Below the pieces are notes generated by a model. It ran no database searches. It worked only from the letters and a program-made list of their open reading frames with translations, and had not been told where the DNA came from. Shown here piece by piece: positions 35,267 through 47,446 of a stretch of 64,000 nt of DNA (position 1 is its first letter; the number at the start of each line of letters is the position of its first letter). The position numbers and the translations under genes were made by a program. Location: assembly GCF_003205575.1 (NCBI RefSeq), contig NZ_PYBW01000084.1:1-64000 (forward strand), in the 5' to 3' direction. The stretch is from Streptomyces tateyamensis. Lineage in GTDB: Bacteria > Actinomycetota > Actinomycetes > Streptomycetales > Streptomycetaceae.

Positions 35267-36361
35267 TCAGGCGTCGGCGCCGACGGCCTCGGCCAGCGAG
35301 CGGTAGCCGGCGCGGCGCAGCCGGGCGCTCAGGCCCCGGTGGACCCGGCGCATCCAGAACGGGCCCTCGTAGACGAAGGCGCTGTAGCCCTGGACCAGGT
35401 CGGCACCGGCCAGGATCCGCTGCCAGGCGTCCTCGGCGGTCTCGATGCCGCCCACCGACACCAGCACCAGCCGCCCCTCGGTCCGCCGGCGCAGCCGCTT
35501 GAGCACCTCCAGCGAGCGGTCCTTCAGCGGCGCCCCGGACAGCCCGCCCAGCCCGATCGCCCGGACCGCGTCGGCGGGCGCCAGCAGGCCGTCCCGGCCG
35601 ATCGTGGTGTTGGTGGCGATGATCCCGTCCAGCCCCAGCTCCAGCGCCAGGTCGGCGACCGCGTCCACGTCCTCGTCCGCCAGGTCGGGCGCGATCTTCA
35701 CCAGCAGCGGCACGTGGTGCGCGGTGGCCGCGTCGGCCGCCGCGCGCACCGCGGTCAGCAGCGGGCGCAGCACCGAGACGGCCTGCAGGTTGCGCAGCCC
35801 GGGGGTGTTCGGCGAGGAGACGTTGACCACCAGGTAGTCCGCGTGCGCGGCCAGCCGCTCGGTGCTCTTCACGTAGTCGGCGACCGCGTCGGCCTCCTCG
35901 ACCAGCTTGGTCTTGCCGATGTTGACCCCGACGACCGGGGAGAGCGAGCCGCGCTGACGCTTCGCCAGCCGGGCCGCGATCCGGGCCGAGCCCTGGTTGT
36001 TGAAGCCCATCCGGTTGATCAGCGCCCGGTCCTCGACGAGCCGGAACAGCCGCGGCTGCGGGTTGCCCGGCTGCGGCTCGCCGGTCACGGTGCCGATCTC
36101 GACGTAGTCGAAGCCGAGCATCGCCAGGCCGTCGATGCCGATCGCGTTCTTGTCGAAGCCGGCGCCCAGTCCGAACGGGCCGGGCAGGTCCAGCCCGAGC
36201 GCGGTGCTGCGCAGCGCGGCGTCGCGCGGGGCCAGCACCAGGGCGGCCAGCTGCCGCAGACCGGGCACCGAGGCGGCCAGCCGGATCCAGAAGAAGGCCA
36301 GGTGGTGCGCCTTCTCCGGGTCCATCTTCCGGAAGACCAGGTTGAACAGGATCTTGTACAC
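35267..36361 (-). CDS. pyrD: Dihydroorotate dehydrogenase (class 2)
   Basis: A 364-residue flavoenzyme oxidising dihydroorotate to orotate with quinone. Class 2 is shown by the N-terminal membrane-associating helices ([18 protein letters not shown]), [31 protein letters not shown] and ATNTT. GTG start with GAGGAG 5 bases upstream. It follows carB after a 61-base gap that contains a very stable hairpin, so its expression may be partly separated from the upstream genes. Confidence 0.96.
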   Translation of the reverse strand: MYKILFNLVFRKMDPEKAHHLAFFWIRLAASVPGLRQLAALVLAPRDAALRSTALGLDLPGPFGLGAGFDKNAIGIDGLAMLGFDYVEIGTVTGEPQPGNPQPRLFRLVEDRALINRMGFNNQGSARIAARLAKRQRGSLSPVVGVNIGKTKLVEEADAVADYVKSTERLAAHADYLVVNVSSPNTPGLRNLQAVSVLRPLLTAVRAAADAATAHHVPLLVKIAPDLADEDVDAVADLALELGLDGIIATNTTIGRDGLLAPADAVRAIGLGGLSGAPLKDRSLEVLKRLRRRTEGRLVLVSVGGIETAEDAWQRILAGADLVQGYSAFVYEGPFWMRRVHRGLSARLRRAGYRSLAEAVGADA

Positions 36362-36377
36362 AGGGCTCCTCGCATGG

Positions 36378-36413
36378 GAAGGGGAGGCATCCGGCGACGG
36401 ATGCCTCCCCTTC
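36378..36413 (-). terminator. Strong hairpin between carB and pyrD
   Basis: GAAGGGGAGGCATCCG, loop GCGA, CGGATGCCTCCCCTTC: a perfect 16-bp stem in the 61-base gap, ten bases after the carB stop and 16 bases before the pyrD start. It may attenuate or process the operon message. Confidence 0.8.
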
Positions 36414-36422
36414 AGGATCGTG

Positions 36423-39723
<3,301 letters not shown>

Positions 39724-39731
<8 letters not shown>

Positions 39732-40914
39732 GCTGGCCCTCCATGAGCTCGGCGCTGTGCTTGTTGTCGCCGCGCATGAGCTCGACGAACCGGTCGAACA
39801 GGTAGGCGGCGTCGTGCGGACCGGCCGCCGCCTCCGGGTGGTACTGCACGGAGAAGGCGGGCGTGTCCAGGCACTGCAGGCCCTCGACCACGTCGTCGTT
39901 GAGGCAGACGTGGGAGACCTCGGCGCGCCCGAACGGGGTGTCGCTCACCTTGTCCAGCGGGGCCTCCACGGCGAAGCCGTGGTTGTGCGCGGTCACCTCG
40001 ACCTTGCCGGTGCCGCGGTCCTGCACCGGCTGGTTGATGCCGCGGTGGCCGTACTTGAGCTTGTAGGTGCCGAAGCCCAGCGCCCGGCCGAGGATCTGGT
40101 TGCCGAAGCAGATCCCGAAGAACGGGGTCTTCCTGGCCAGCACCTCGCGCAGCACGGCGACCTGGTGGTCGGCGGTGGCCGGGTCACCCGGGCCGTTGGA
40201 GAAGAAGACGCCGTCCGGGTCGACCGCGTAGATGTCCTCGGCGGTCGAGTTGGCCGGCAGCACGTGCACCTCGATGCCGCGCTCGGCCATCCGCTGCGGG
40301 GTCATCGCCTTGATCCCGAGGTCCACCGCGGCGACGGTGAACTTCTTCTCACCGACCGCCGGGACCACGTAGGGCTCGTTGGTGGCGACCTCGGCGCACA
40401 GGTCGGCGCCCTTCATCTCCGGCGCCCGCAGCACCCGCTGCAGCAGCTCGGCCGGCTCGGCCACCGCCGCACCGGAGAAGATGCCGACCCGCATCGCGCC
40501 GCGCTCGCGCAGGTGGCGGGTGAGGGCGCGGGTGTCCACGCCGCTGATCCCGACCACGCCCTGGGCGGCCAGCTCGGCGTCCAGCGAGCGGTTGGACCGC
40601 CAGTTGGAGGGGATCCGGGCCGGGTCGCGGACCACGTAGCCGGAGACCCAGATCTGCTGGGACTCGTCGTCCTCGTCGTTCCAGCCGGTGTTGCCGATCT
40701 GCGGGGCCGTCATGACCACCACCTGGCGGTGGTAGGACGGGTCGGTGAGGGTCTCCTGGTAGCCGGACATGCCGGTGTTGAAGACCGCCTCGCCGAAGGT
40801 CTCGCCGACCGCGCCGTACGCCTGGCCGCGGAAGGTGCGCCCGTCCTCCAGGACCAGCACGGCGGGCACGCGTTCGCGCCAGGGGCGCGGCTCGGTGGGG
40901 GCAGGTGCGGTCAT
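39724..40914 (-). CDS. carA: Carbamoyl-phosphate synthase small subunit
   Basis: A 396-residue glutaminase subunit that feeds ammonia to CarB. N-terminal CarA domain with [29 protein letters not shown] and [17 protein letters not shown]-terminal class I amidotransferase with [15 protein letters not shown] (nucleophile Cys) and [11 protein letters not shown] (His/Glu). ATG 40914 overlaps the stop of the upstream membrane protein gene by 4 bases (ATGA). Its 3' end overlaps carB. Confidence 0.97.
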
Positions 40915-41504
40915 GGTGCTACGCCTTCCGTCTTCTTCGTCCGTACTGCAACGTCTTCGATGGCGGTGACCCATTCGGGGTGCCGGTCCGGGTGGTCCAG
41001 CCGGAAGCCGGACTCCAGTTCCTGCTCCCCGAGCCGCCAGCCGACCACCATCAGTCCCGCCGGGACCACCTTGCCGGCGATGCCGGTGTCGGTCCGAGCC
41101 CCCGTCAGTTCCCCGGCGGGCAGCCACAGGTCGGTGTCCCCGGGGCGGCGGACCAGCAGCCCGCGCTCCGTCAGGGTCAGCTCCGCCAGGCTCCTGGTGC
41201 CCAGGCCGTGGGCCACCACCCGGTCGAGCCAGTTCCCGGCGGTGGTGCTGCCGTGGTAGCGGCCGCCGCTCTCCAGGATGGTGGCACCGGGCTCGCTCGG
41301 CACGGCGGGCAGCGCCGGCAGGCCGGACTGCAGGGTGCGCCGCCAGTTCCAGCCCTGGCGCATCAGCCAGTAGACCAGGCCGACCAGGATCAGCAGGCCC
41401 ACGATCCAGCCGATGTGGGTGGGCCAGTCGTTGACCTTGGCCTTCTGCATGGCCGTCAGGGTGTCACTGCCCGCCCTGACGGTCAGTGCGCTCCGCGCGC
41501 TCAC
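40911..41504 (-). CDS. Membrane-anchored protein of the pyr operon
   Basis: A 197-residue protein with one membrane helix (about 31-50, [17 protein letters not shown]), a short linker and a soluble domain of about 130 residues that resembles a PH-like fold ([21 protein letters not shown]). Function unknown. It sits inside the pyrimidine operon with 4-base overlaps on both sides (GTGA with pyrC, ATGA with carA), so it is made with the pathway enzymes. The same gene occupies the same place in other streptomycetes from memory, but no role is established. Confidence 0.8.
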   Translation of the reverse strand: MSARSALTVRAGSDTLTAMQKAKVNDWPTHIGWIVGLLILVGLVYWLMRQGWNWRRTLQSGLPALPAVPSEPGATILESGGRYHGSTTAGNWLDRVVAHGLGTRSLAELTLTERGLLVRRPGDTDLWLPAGELTGARTDTGIAGKVVPAGLMVVGWRLGEQELESGFRLDHPDRHPEWVTAIEDVAVRTKKTEGVAP

Positions 41505-42805
41505 GCCAGCTCTTCCGGTGCGACCAGCTCGCCGGCCAGCACGGTGGCCACCCCGCGCAGGAAGGTGGCGTGCACCCGCCCGGGCAGGTCCAGGCCCCGG
41601 TAGGGGGTGTTGCGGCTGCGGGTGGCAAAGCTGTCGGGGTTCACGGTGCCACGGTACGCGGGGTCGAACAGCACCAGGTTCGCGGGTTCACCGACCGAGA
41701 CGGGGCGCCCGTGGCCGACCAGCCGGCCGATCCGGGCCGGGCGGTGCGACATCCGGTCCGCGACGCCCTCCCAGTTCAGCAGGCCGGTGTCGACCATCGC
41801 CTGCTGGACTACCGAGAGCGCGGTCTCCAGGCCGACCATGCCCATCGCGGCGACCGCCCACTCGCAGTCCTTGTCCTCGGCCGGGTGCGGCGCGTGGTCG
41901 GTGGCGACGGCGTCGATCGTGCCGTCGGCCAGCGCCTTGCGCAGCGCGTGCACGTCCTCGGCGGTGCGCAGCGGCGGGTTGACCTTGTAGACCGGGTCGT
42001 AGGAGCGGACCAGCTCGTCGGTGAGCAGCAGGTGGTGGGGGGTCACCTCGGCGGTCACGTCCCAGCCCTTGGCCTTGGCCCAGCGGATGATCTCCACCGA
42101 GCCGGCCGTGGACACGTGGCAGACGTGCAGCCGGGAGCCGACGTGCGCGGCGAGCAGCACGTCGCGGGCGATGATCGCCTCCTCGGCCACGGCCGGCCAG
42201 CCGCCCAGGCCCAGCTCGCCGGAGACCCGGCCCTCGTTCATCTGGGCGCCCTCGGTCAGCCGCGGCTCCTGCGCGTGCTGGGCCACGACGCCGTCGAAGG
42301 CCTTCACGTACTCCAGCGCGCGGCGCATGATCACCGCGTCGTCCACGCACTTGCCGTCGTCGGAGAAGACCCGCACGCCGGCCGCCGACTCGTGCATGGC
42401 GCCCAGCTCGGCGAGCTTCTTGCCCTCCAGGCCGACGGTGACGGCGCCGACCGGCTGCACGTCGCAGTAGCCGGACTCCTTGCCGAGCCGCCAGACCTGC
42501 TCGACCACGCCGGCGGTGTCGGCCACCGGGAAGGTGTTGGCCATCGCGTGTACGGCGGTGTAGCCGCCCTTGGCGGCCGCCTGGGTGCCGGTCAGCACCG
42601 TCTCGGCGTCCTCGCGGCCGGGCTCGCGCAGGTGGGTGTGCAGGTCGACCAGGCCGGGCAGCGCGATCAGGCCGGTGGCGTCGATCTCCACCTCGGCCTC
42701 GGCGGTCAGGCCGGCGCCGATCTGCCGGATCACGCCGCCGTCGATCAGGATGTCCTGCGCGGGGCCGCCGAGCAGCTGGGCGTTGCGGATCAGGTACGTA
42801 CTCAC
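41501..42805 (-). CDS. pyrC: Dihydroorotase
   Basis: A 434-residue metal-dependent amidohydrolase closing carbamoyl-aspartate to dihydroorotate. Seen: [10 protein letters not shown] near residue 60 (two metal His), FSDDGKCV, a His in [15 protein letters not shown] and the catalytic Asp in ATDHAPH. This is the class I dihydroorotase. ATG 42805 overlaps the pyrB stop by 4 bases, and its stop overlaps the next start. Confidence 0.96.
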   Translation of the reverse strand: MSTYLIRNAQLLGGPAQDILIDGGVIRQIGAGLTAEAEVEIDATGLIALPGLVDLHTHLREPGREDAETVLTGTQAAAKGGYTAVHAMANTFPVADTAGVVEQVWRLGKESGYCDVQPVGAVTVGLEGKKLAELGAMHESAAGVRVFSDDGKCVDDAVIMRRALEYVKAFDGVVAQHAQEPRLTEGAQMNEGRVSGELGLGGWPAVAEEAIIARDVLLAAHVGSRLHVCHVSTAGSVEIIRWAKAKGWDVTAEVTPHHLLLTDELVRSYDPVYKVNPPLRTAEDVHALRKALADGTIDAVATDHAPHPAEDKDCEWAVAAMGMVGLETALSVVQQAMVDTGLLNWEGVADRMSHRPARIGRLVGHGRPVSVGEPANLVLFDPAYRGTVNPDSFATRSRNTPYRGLDLPGRVHATFLRGVATVLAGELVAPEELA

Positions 42806-43779
42806 TTCGCGGCCTCACTCTGGTTCGTGCTGGGGGTGTCGGCGAGCGTCGCCCCGCCGAGCAGGAGGTACAGGACGGCCATCCGGATCGAGACGCCGTT
42901 GGCGACCTGCTCGACCGCGGTGCAGCGGGGCGAGTCGGCGACCTCGGCGGTGATCTCCATGCCGCGGACCATCGGGCCCGGGTGCATCACGATGGCGTGC
43001 TGGGGCAGCCTGGCCAGCCGGCCGCCGTGCATGCCGTAGCGACGCGAGTACTCGCGCTCGGTCGGGAAGAAGGCGGCGTTCATCCGCTCACGCTGGACCC
43101 GCAGCATCATCAGCGCGTCGGTCTTGGCCAGCGTGGCGTCCAGGTCGTAGGAGACCTCGCAGGGCCAGCTGTCGATGCCGATCGGCAGCAGGGTCGGCGG
43201 GGCGACGAAGGTGACCTGGGCGCCCAGCGTCTTGAGCAGCAGCACGTTGGAGCGGGCCACCCGGCTGTGCAGGACGTCGCCGACGATGGTGATCCGGCGG
43301 CCGCTCAGGTCGTTGCCCAGGCCCGGGTTGAGGTGCCGGCGCATGGTGAAGGCGTCCAGCAGGGCCTGGGTGGGGTGCTCGTGGGTGCCGTCGCCGGCGT
43401 TGATCACGCTGCCGTGCAGCCAGTCGGACTGGGCCAGGCGGGCCGGTGCGCCGGAGGCGTGGTGGCGGATCACCACGGCGTCGGCGCCCATCGCCTGCAG
43501 GGTCAGCGCGGTGTCCTTGAGGCTCTCGCCCTTGGAGACCGAGGAGCCCTTGGCGGCGAAGTTGATCACGTCGGCGGACAGCCGCTTCTCGGCGACCTCG
43601 AAGGAGGTCTTGGTGCGGGTGGAGTCCTCGAAGAACAGGTTGACGACGGTGCGACCGCGCAGCGTGGGGAGCTTCTTGACGGCCCGTCCGGAGAGCTGGG
43701 CCAGCTCCTCGGCGGTGTCCAGGATCAGCAGCGCGTCGTCGCGGCTGAGATCGGCGGCGGAGACGAGGTGGCGCTTCAC
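42802..43779 (-). CDS. pyrB: Aspartate carbamoyltransferase catalytic subunit
   Basis: A 325-residue enzyme joining carbamoyl phosphate and aspartate. Seen: the carbamoyl-phosphate loop [13 protein letters not shown] at about 51-63, [11 protein letters not shown], and the aspartate region [10 protein letters not shown]. No pyrI regulatory subunit gene is present. GTG or ATG start region at 43779 lies 5 bases after the pyrR stop, so the two are co-transcribed. Confidence 0.96.
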   Translation of the reverse strand: MKRHLVSAADLSRDDALLILDTAEELAQLSGRAVKKLPTLRGRTVVNLFFEDSTRTKTSFEVAEKRLSADVINFAAKGSSVSKGESLKDTALTLQAMGADAVVIRHHASGAPARLAQSDWLHGSVINAGDGTHEHPTQALLDAFTMRRHLNPGLGNDLSGRRITIVGDVLHSRVARSNVLLLKTLGAQVTFVAPPTLLPIGIDSWPCEVSYDLDATLAKTDALMMLRVQRERMNAAFFPTEREYSRRYGMHGGRLARLPQHAIVMHPGPMVRGMEITAEVADSPRCTAVEQVANGVSIRMAVLYLLLGGATLADTPSTNQSEAAK

Positions 43780-43784
43780 GGGGT

Positions 43785-44420
43785 CTACTCCGGGTGGATC
43801 GGGTCGGCGGCGAGCGCCTGGGAGCTGCTGTCATGGCGCGCGGAGCGCGACGGAGCGGCGTGGTCGCGGTCCCCGACCAGCACGGCGTCCTGGCCGTCGG
43901 TGTCGGCGAGCCGGACCTGCACGGCCTCGCGCAGCGAGGTGGGCAGGTTCTTGCCCACGTAGTCGGCGCGGATGGGCAGCTCGCGGTGGCCGCGGTCGAC
44001 CAGCACGGCGAGTTGCACGGCGCGCGGGCGGCCGATGTCGCCCAGGGCGTCCAGCGCGGCGCGCACGGTGCGGCCGGAGAAGAGCACGTCGTCGACCAGG
44101 ATCACCAGCCGGCCGTCGATGCCGTCGGCCGGGATGTCGGTGTGCTCCAGGGCGCGGGCGGGCTTGAGCCGCAGGTCGTCCCGGTACATGGTGATGTCGA
44201 GGGTGCCCAGCGGGATCTCGCGGCCGGTGATCTGCGTCAGCCTGGCGTGCAGCCGGCGGGCGAGGTGGACCCCGCGGGTGTGGATGCCGAGGAGGACCAC
44301 GTCCTCCGCGCCCTTGGCGCGCTCCACGATCTCGTGCGCGATCCGGGTGATCACCCGGGTGATGTCCGCGCCGTCCAGCACCTGGTGCGGCGGGCGGGGC
44401 AATTCGTTTTGAGTGGTCAT
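43785..44420 (-). CDS. pyrR: Bifunctional PyrR regulator / uracil phosphoribosyltransferase
   Basis: A 211-residue protein of the PyrR family. The PRPP-binding motif [21 protein letters not shown] is at about 108-128. PyrR binds pyr mRNA when UMP is high and also converts uracil plus PRPP to UMP. It is the first gene of the operon. AAGGAGGT is 10 bases upstream of the ATG and lies at the base of a hairpin (44431-44460), so PyrR probably blocks ribosome binding here. The C-terminal tail (about 185-211) is longer than usual. Confidence 0.95.
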   Translation of the reverse strand: MTTQNELPRPPHQVLDGADITRVITRIAHEIVERAKGAEDVVLLGIHTRGVHLARRLHARLTQITGREIPLGTLDITMYRDDLRLKPARALEHTDIPADGIDGRLVILVDDVLFSGRTVRAALDALGDIGRPRAVQLAVLVDRGHRELPIRADYVGKNLPTSLREAVQVRLADTDGQDAVLVGDRDHAAPSRSARHDSSSQALAADPIHPE

Positions 44421-44430
44421 GCCGAAGCGG

Positions 44431-44460
44431 ACCTCCTTCCCCGCCTCACGGGACGGGCTT
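44431..44460 (-). promoter_or_regulatory. PyrR-binding leader hairpin overlapping the ribosome site
   Basis: On the minus strand CCCGTCCCG-TGAGG-CGGGG is followed directly by AAGGAGGT. The loop with TGAGG and the pairing stem match the PyrR-binding element described in mycobacteria, where PyrR represses translation. No separate anti-terminator is visible. Confidence 0.7.
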
Positions 44461-44510
44461 TAAAGGATGCCTGGAAGGGTGGCTGCCCGGTCGTACTGGC
44501 GGCCTCGGAC

Positions 44511-44519
44511 ATGCTACCA
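44511..44519 (-). promoter_or_regulatory. Extended -10 promoter candidate for pyrR
   Basis: TGGTAGCAT on the minus strand fits an extended -10 (TGnTAnnnT) about 90 bases before pyrR. No good -35 is seen. Confidence 0.4.
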
Positions 44520-44601
44520 GGGCGATCATGCGGCGCCCGCCGAGCGTTGTGTCGTGTTCACGCAGAGGTAGCAGACCATTCGCACGACTGCCCCATTCGG
44601 C

Positions 44602-44643
44602 TTGACGCGGCTACCTTACTCTACGTAACCTCACAGTGAGTTA
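44602..44643 (+). promoter_or_regulatory. bldD promoter with two BldD-box-like sites
   Basis: TTGACG (44602-44607) and TAACCT (44626-44631) are 18 bases apart. TTACTCTACGTAA (44616-44628) and TCACAGTGAGTTA (44631-44643) each match the BldD box TNACNC(A/T)GNGTNA with one mismatch, and overlap or abut the -10. This fits the known autoregulation of bldD. Confidence 0.65.
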
Positions 44644-44744
44644 CGGAATGCGCGACCTACCCACCAGTAGGCCGACTGGGAAGCAGGGGCACCCCTCCAC
44701 TCCCCCGTGACCGTCACGAACACGCACTTCGTCCGGGGAGAACA

Positions 44745-45248
44745 ATGTCCAGCGACTACGCGAAGCAGCTCGGAGGCAAACTCCGCGCCATCCGCACACA
44801 GCAGGGGCTCTCCCTGCACGGCGTCGAGGAGAAGTCCCAGGGGCGCTGGAAGGCCGTCGTCGTCGGCTCCTACGAGCGTGGGGACCGGGCGGTGACCGTG
44901 CAGCGGCTCGCCGAGCTGGCCGAGTTCTACGGCGTCCCGGTCCAGGAGCTGCTGCCCGGCGGGACCCCGGGCGGGGCGGCCGAGCCGCCGCCGCGCCTGG
45001 TGCTGGACCTGGAGAGACTGACCCAGGTCCCCAGCGAGAAGGCCGGCCCGCTGCAGCGCTACGCAGCCACCATCCAGTCCCAGCGCGGCGACTACAACGG
45101 CAAGGTGCTGTCGATCCGCCAGGACGACCTGCGCACCCTGGCCGTGATCTACGACCAGTCGCCGTCCATCCTCACCGAGCAGCTGATCAGCTGGGGCGTG
45201 CTCAACTCCGACGCCCGCCGCGCGGTGCGCGAGGAGGAGGCGAACTGA
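44745..45248 (+). CDS. bldD: BldD developmental master regulator
   Basis: A 167-residue transcription factor repressing sporulation genes during vegetative growth. N-terminal XRE-type helix-turn-helix (about 7-70, KLRAIRTQQGLSLHGVEE, YERGDRAVTVQRL). The C-terminal domain has the bipartite c-di-GMP signature RGD (114-116), eight residues, RQDD (125-128), at the same positions as in the characterised Streptomyces protein, so it should dimerise through tetrameric c-di-GMP. ATG 44745 follows GGGGAG. A terminator follows at 45282-45310. Confidence 0.98.
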   Translation: MSSDYAKQLGGKLRAIRTQQGLSLHGVEEKSQGRWKAVVVGSYERGDRAVTVQRLAELAEFYGVPVQELLPGGTPGGAAEPPPRLVLDLERLTQVPSEKAGPLQRYAATIQSQRGDYNGKVLSIRQDDLRTLAVIYDQSPSILTEQLISWGVLNSDARRAVREEEAN

Positions 45249-45281
45249 GCCTGGCTCAGTTGCCCCGCCTGAAGAAACGTC

Positions 45282-45310
45282 ACGGCGTGACCCCCTCGGG
45301 GTCACGCCGT
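45282..45310 (+). terminator. Terminator of bldD
   Basis: ACGGCGTGACCCC, loop CTC, GGGGTCACGCCGT: a perfect 13-bp stem 33 bases after the bldD stop. Confidence 0.85.
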
Positions 45311-45363
45311 TGCCGTCCGGGTTCACGCCCCCGCGCACGGTGGTGCGCGGAGGAGGGCGCGGT

Positions 45364-46203
45364 CTACTTCGCGCGCGGCGTGCGGGCCAGCTGACGGGAC
45401 TGCGCGACCAGGCGGCCCGCCTCGTCCCAGATCTCGCAGTCCTCCTCGAAGTACCCGCCGGCCAGGTTCCGGGTGGCGTGCGAGACCCGCAGCCAGCCCG
45501 CCGCCGGCAGCGCCCGCAGGTGCACGGTCAGCTCGATGGTCGGCGCCCAGCCGGGGCGGCCCAGGTCGAAGGTGACCGGCGGCAGCGCGTCGGCGACCAG
45601 CAGCAGCGCCAGCGGGTCCGGCTCGCGGTCGTCGGCCAGCCGGAACCAGCCCTGGATCCGCCCGTTGCCGGACGGCTGCCCGAGCGCCCAGCCCACGCAG
45701 GCCGGGTCCAGCCGCAGGTCGAAGCGGCGCAGCAGTGCGGCCTGCTCGACGAACTGCGGCGGGGCGTGCTCGGCCCCGATGCACTGCTCGCGCGGCGGCA
45801 TGGCCGGCGGCTCGGCCGCGGTGCCCACCTCGGCGTCCAGTGCGGCCAGGTCGGTGTAGCTCGCCAGCACCCGCAGCCGCTCCACCTGCTGCCCGTGCTC
45901 GTCCTGCTGGTAGAGCACCGCGGTCGCGTTGGAGAGCGAGTTGCCCTTGCGCACCACCTCGGTGCGCACCGTGTACGGGCCCGGAGTGGAGGCGGAGAGG
46001 TAGTAGCCGCTGATCGACAGCGGGTCCGGGTGCTGCGGCAGCTCCTGGCGCAGCGCGTTGGCGGCCGCGGCCAGCAGGAAGCCGCCGTTGATCCCGCCGC
46101 CGATCTGCCAGCCCTCGCCCAGTTCGCCGCGGTACCAGCCGGCCTCGCCGTCCGGCCGCAGGGCGATGCCCTGGTCGAACTCACTGCTGCTCGCGGGAGT
46201 CAT
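45364..46203 (-). CDS. Acyl-CoA thioesterase-like (double hot-dog) protein
   Basis: About 279 residues. The N-terminal half has the TesB-like hot-dog pattern GEGWQIGGGINGGFLLAAAANAL, followed by DPLSISGYYL; the C-terminal half has FDLGRPGWAPTIELTVHLR and ATRNLAGGYFEEDCEIWDEAG, the second hot-dog domain with the conserved tail. It probably hydrolyses an acyl-CoA. Start ATG 46203 has GGAAGG about 10 bases upstream. It lies 176 bases after nusB with a repeat-bearing hairpin between them, so it is probably transcribed separately. Confidence 0.85.
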   Translation of the reverse strand: MTPASSSEFDQGIALRPDGEAGWYRGELGEGWQIGGGINGGFLLAAAANALRQELPQHPDPLSISGYYLSASTPGPYTVRTEVVRKGNSLSNATAVLYQQDEHGQQVERLRVLASYTDLAALDAEVGTAAEPPAMPPREQCIGAEHAPPQFVEQAALLRRFDLRLDPACVGWALGQPSGNGRIQGWFRLADDREPDPLALLLVADALPPVTFDLGRPGWAPTIELTVHLRALPAAGWLRVSHATRNLAGGYFEEDCEIWDEAGRLVAQSRQLARTPRAK

Positions 46204-46291
46204 GGAGGTGCCGCCTTCCGGTGATGTTACTGACGAGTAGGAAGCAGCGTACTCCACCGGGACGACCGGGCCCAGGGCCGGTCGGTGAACG

Positions 46292-46362
46292 CACCGCGGC
46301 CGCCGGATGGGAGGGTCCCCCCGGCCGAAGGCAGGGGGAAAGCTCGTCCGGCGGCCGCGGTG
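46292..46362. repeat. Streptomycete REP-like element inside an inverted repeat
   Basis: CACCGCGGCCGCCGGA (46292-46307) and its complement TCCGGCGGCCGCGGTG (46347-46362) bracket GGGAGGGTCCCCCCGGCCGAAGGCAGGGGGA. The core with CCGGCCGAAGGC is a dispersed streptomycete repeat; another copy is at 56481-56511. Likely acts as the nusB terminator. Confidence 0.75.
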
Positions 46363-46379
46363 GTGCGGGCGCGCTGCGG

Positions 46380-46817
46380 TCAGCGGCGGATCGCCGCCTT
46401 GTTCTCCTGGAACCGGGCCAGCAGGCCGTTGACGAACCCCGGGGAGTCGTCCGTGGAGAACTCCTTGACGATCTCCACCGACTCGTCCAGGACCACGGCA
46501 TCCGGGACGCCGTCCTCCCAGAGCAGCTCGTAGGCACCGATCCGCAGGACGTTGCGGTCCACCAGCGGCATCCGGTCCAGCGTCCAGCCGACCGCGTAGG
46601 TCGAGATCAGCTCGTCGATCCGGCGGGCGTGCTGGACGTAGCCCTCGACCAGCTCCATGGTGTACTCGGCGACCTGCGGGACGCCGTCACCCGGCTTGGC
46701 GTCCCGGCCCCGGGCCACCCAGTCGGCGAGCACCGACAGCGGGTCGGCGTCCCGGTGGTCGGCCTCGAAGAGGATCTGGAAGGCGTGCGTGCGCGCCTTG
46801 GTGCGTGCAGAGGCCAC
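46380..46817 (-). CDS. nusB: Transcription antitermination factor NusB
   Basis: A 145-residue helical protein that binds boxA RNA with NusE (S10) in rRNA antitermination. Seen: SARTKARTHAFQILFEADHRD, LDRMPLVDRNVLRIGAYELLW, PDAVVLDESVEIVKEFSTDDSPGFVNGLLARF. The GTG start lies 2 bases after the efp stop, so translation is coupled. A repeat-bearing hairpin follows. Confidence 0.97.
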   Translation of the reverse strand: MASARTKARTHAFQILFEADHRDADPLSVLADWVARGRDAKPGDGVPQVAEYTMELVEGYVQHARRIDELISTYAVGWTLDRMPLVDRNVLRIGAYELLWEDGVPDAVVLDESVEIVKEFSTDDSPGFVNGLLARFQENKAAIRR

Positions 46818-46819
46818 GG

Positions 46820-47380
46820 TTACTTGACCCGGCCGAGGTAGCTGCCGTCGCGGGTGTCGACCTTGACCTTCTCGCCGGTGGTGACGAAGAGCGGCACCTG
46901 GATCTCGGCGCCGGTCTCCAGGGTGGCCGGCTTGGTGCCACCGGTGGAGCGGTCGCCCTGCAGGCCCGGCTCGGTCTCCGCGATGACCAGCTCGACCGCG
47001 GCGGGGAGCTCGACGTACAGCGGGGCGCCGTCGTGCTGCGCCACCAGGGCGTCGAAGCCCTCCAGCAGGTACTTGGCGGCGTCGCCGACCACACCCGGCT
47101 CGACCGTGATCTGGTCGTAGGTGTCCATGTCCATGAAGATGAAGTTCTCGCCGTCCTTGTACGAGAACTGCATGGTGCGCTTGTCGACGTTCGCGGTCTC
47201 GACCTTGACGCCCGCGTTGAAGGTCTTGTCGACGACCTTGCCGGTCAGGACCTCCTTGAGCTTGGTGCGCACGAAGGCCGGGCCCTTGCCGGGCTTGACA
47301 TGCTGGAACTCCACCACGGACCAGAGCTTGCCGTCCAGGTTGAGAACCATGCCGTTCTTGAGATCGTTCGTGGAAGCCAC
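46820..47380 (-). CDS. efp: Elongation factor P
   Basis: A 186-residue three-domain protein that relieves ribosome stalling at polyproline. Seen: [21 protein letters not shown], the tip loop KPGKGPAF with Lys32, and C-terminal [24 protein letters not shown]. The PGKGP palindrome marks the subfamily reported to work with an unmodified lysine; no EarP, EpmA or YmfI type gene is nearby. GTG 47380 has AGGAG 11 bases upstream. nusB follows 2 bases later and a PepQ-like gene precedes by 66 bases. Several products here are Pro-rich. Confidence 0.97.
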   Translation of the reverse strand: MASTNDLKNGMVLNLDGKLWSVVEFQHVKPGKGPAFVRTKLKEVLTGKVVDKTFNAGVKVETANVDKRTMQFSYKDGENFIFMDMDTYDQITVEPGVVGDAAKYLLEGFDALVAQHDGAPLYVELPAAVELVIAETEPGLQGDRSTGGTKPATLETGAEIQVPLFVTTGEKVKVDTRDGSYLGRVK

Positions 47381-47446
47381 GGGCGCACTTACTCCTGATA
47401 TAGCTGTCAAGGAACCAAGGGTGCGGTCCTGCCTCCGCCTGGGCGG

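Larger units (their letters stand above)
44421..44744. other. Divergent regulatory region of pyrR and bldD
   Basis: A 324-base gap without genes. The left part carries the pyrR leader and promoter; the right part carries the bldD promoter and two BldD-box-like sequences. Confidence 0.7.
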
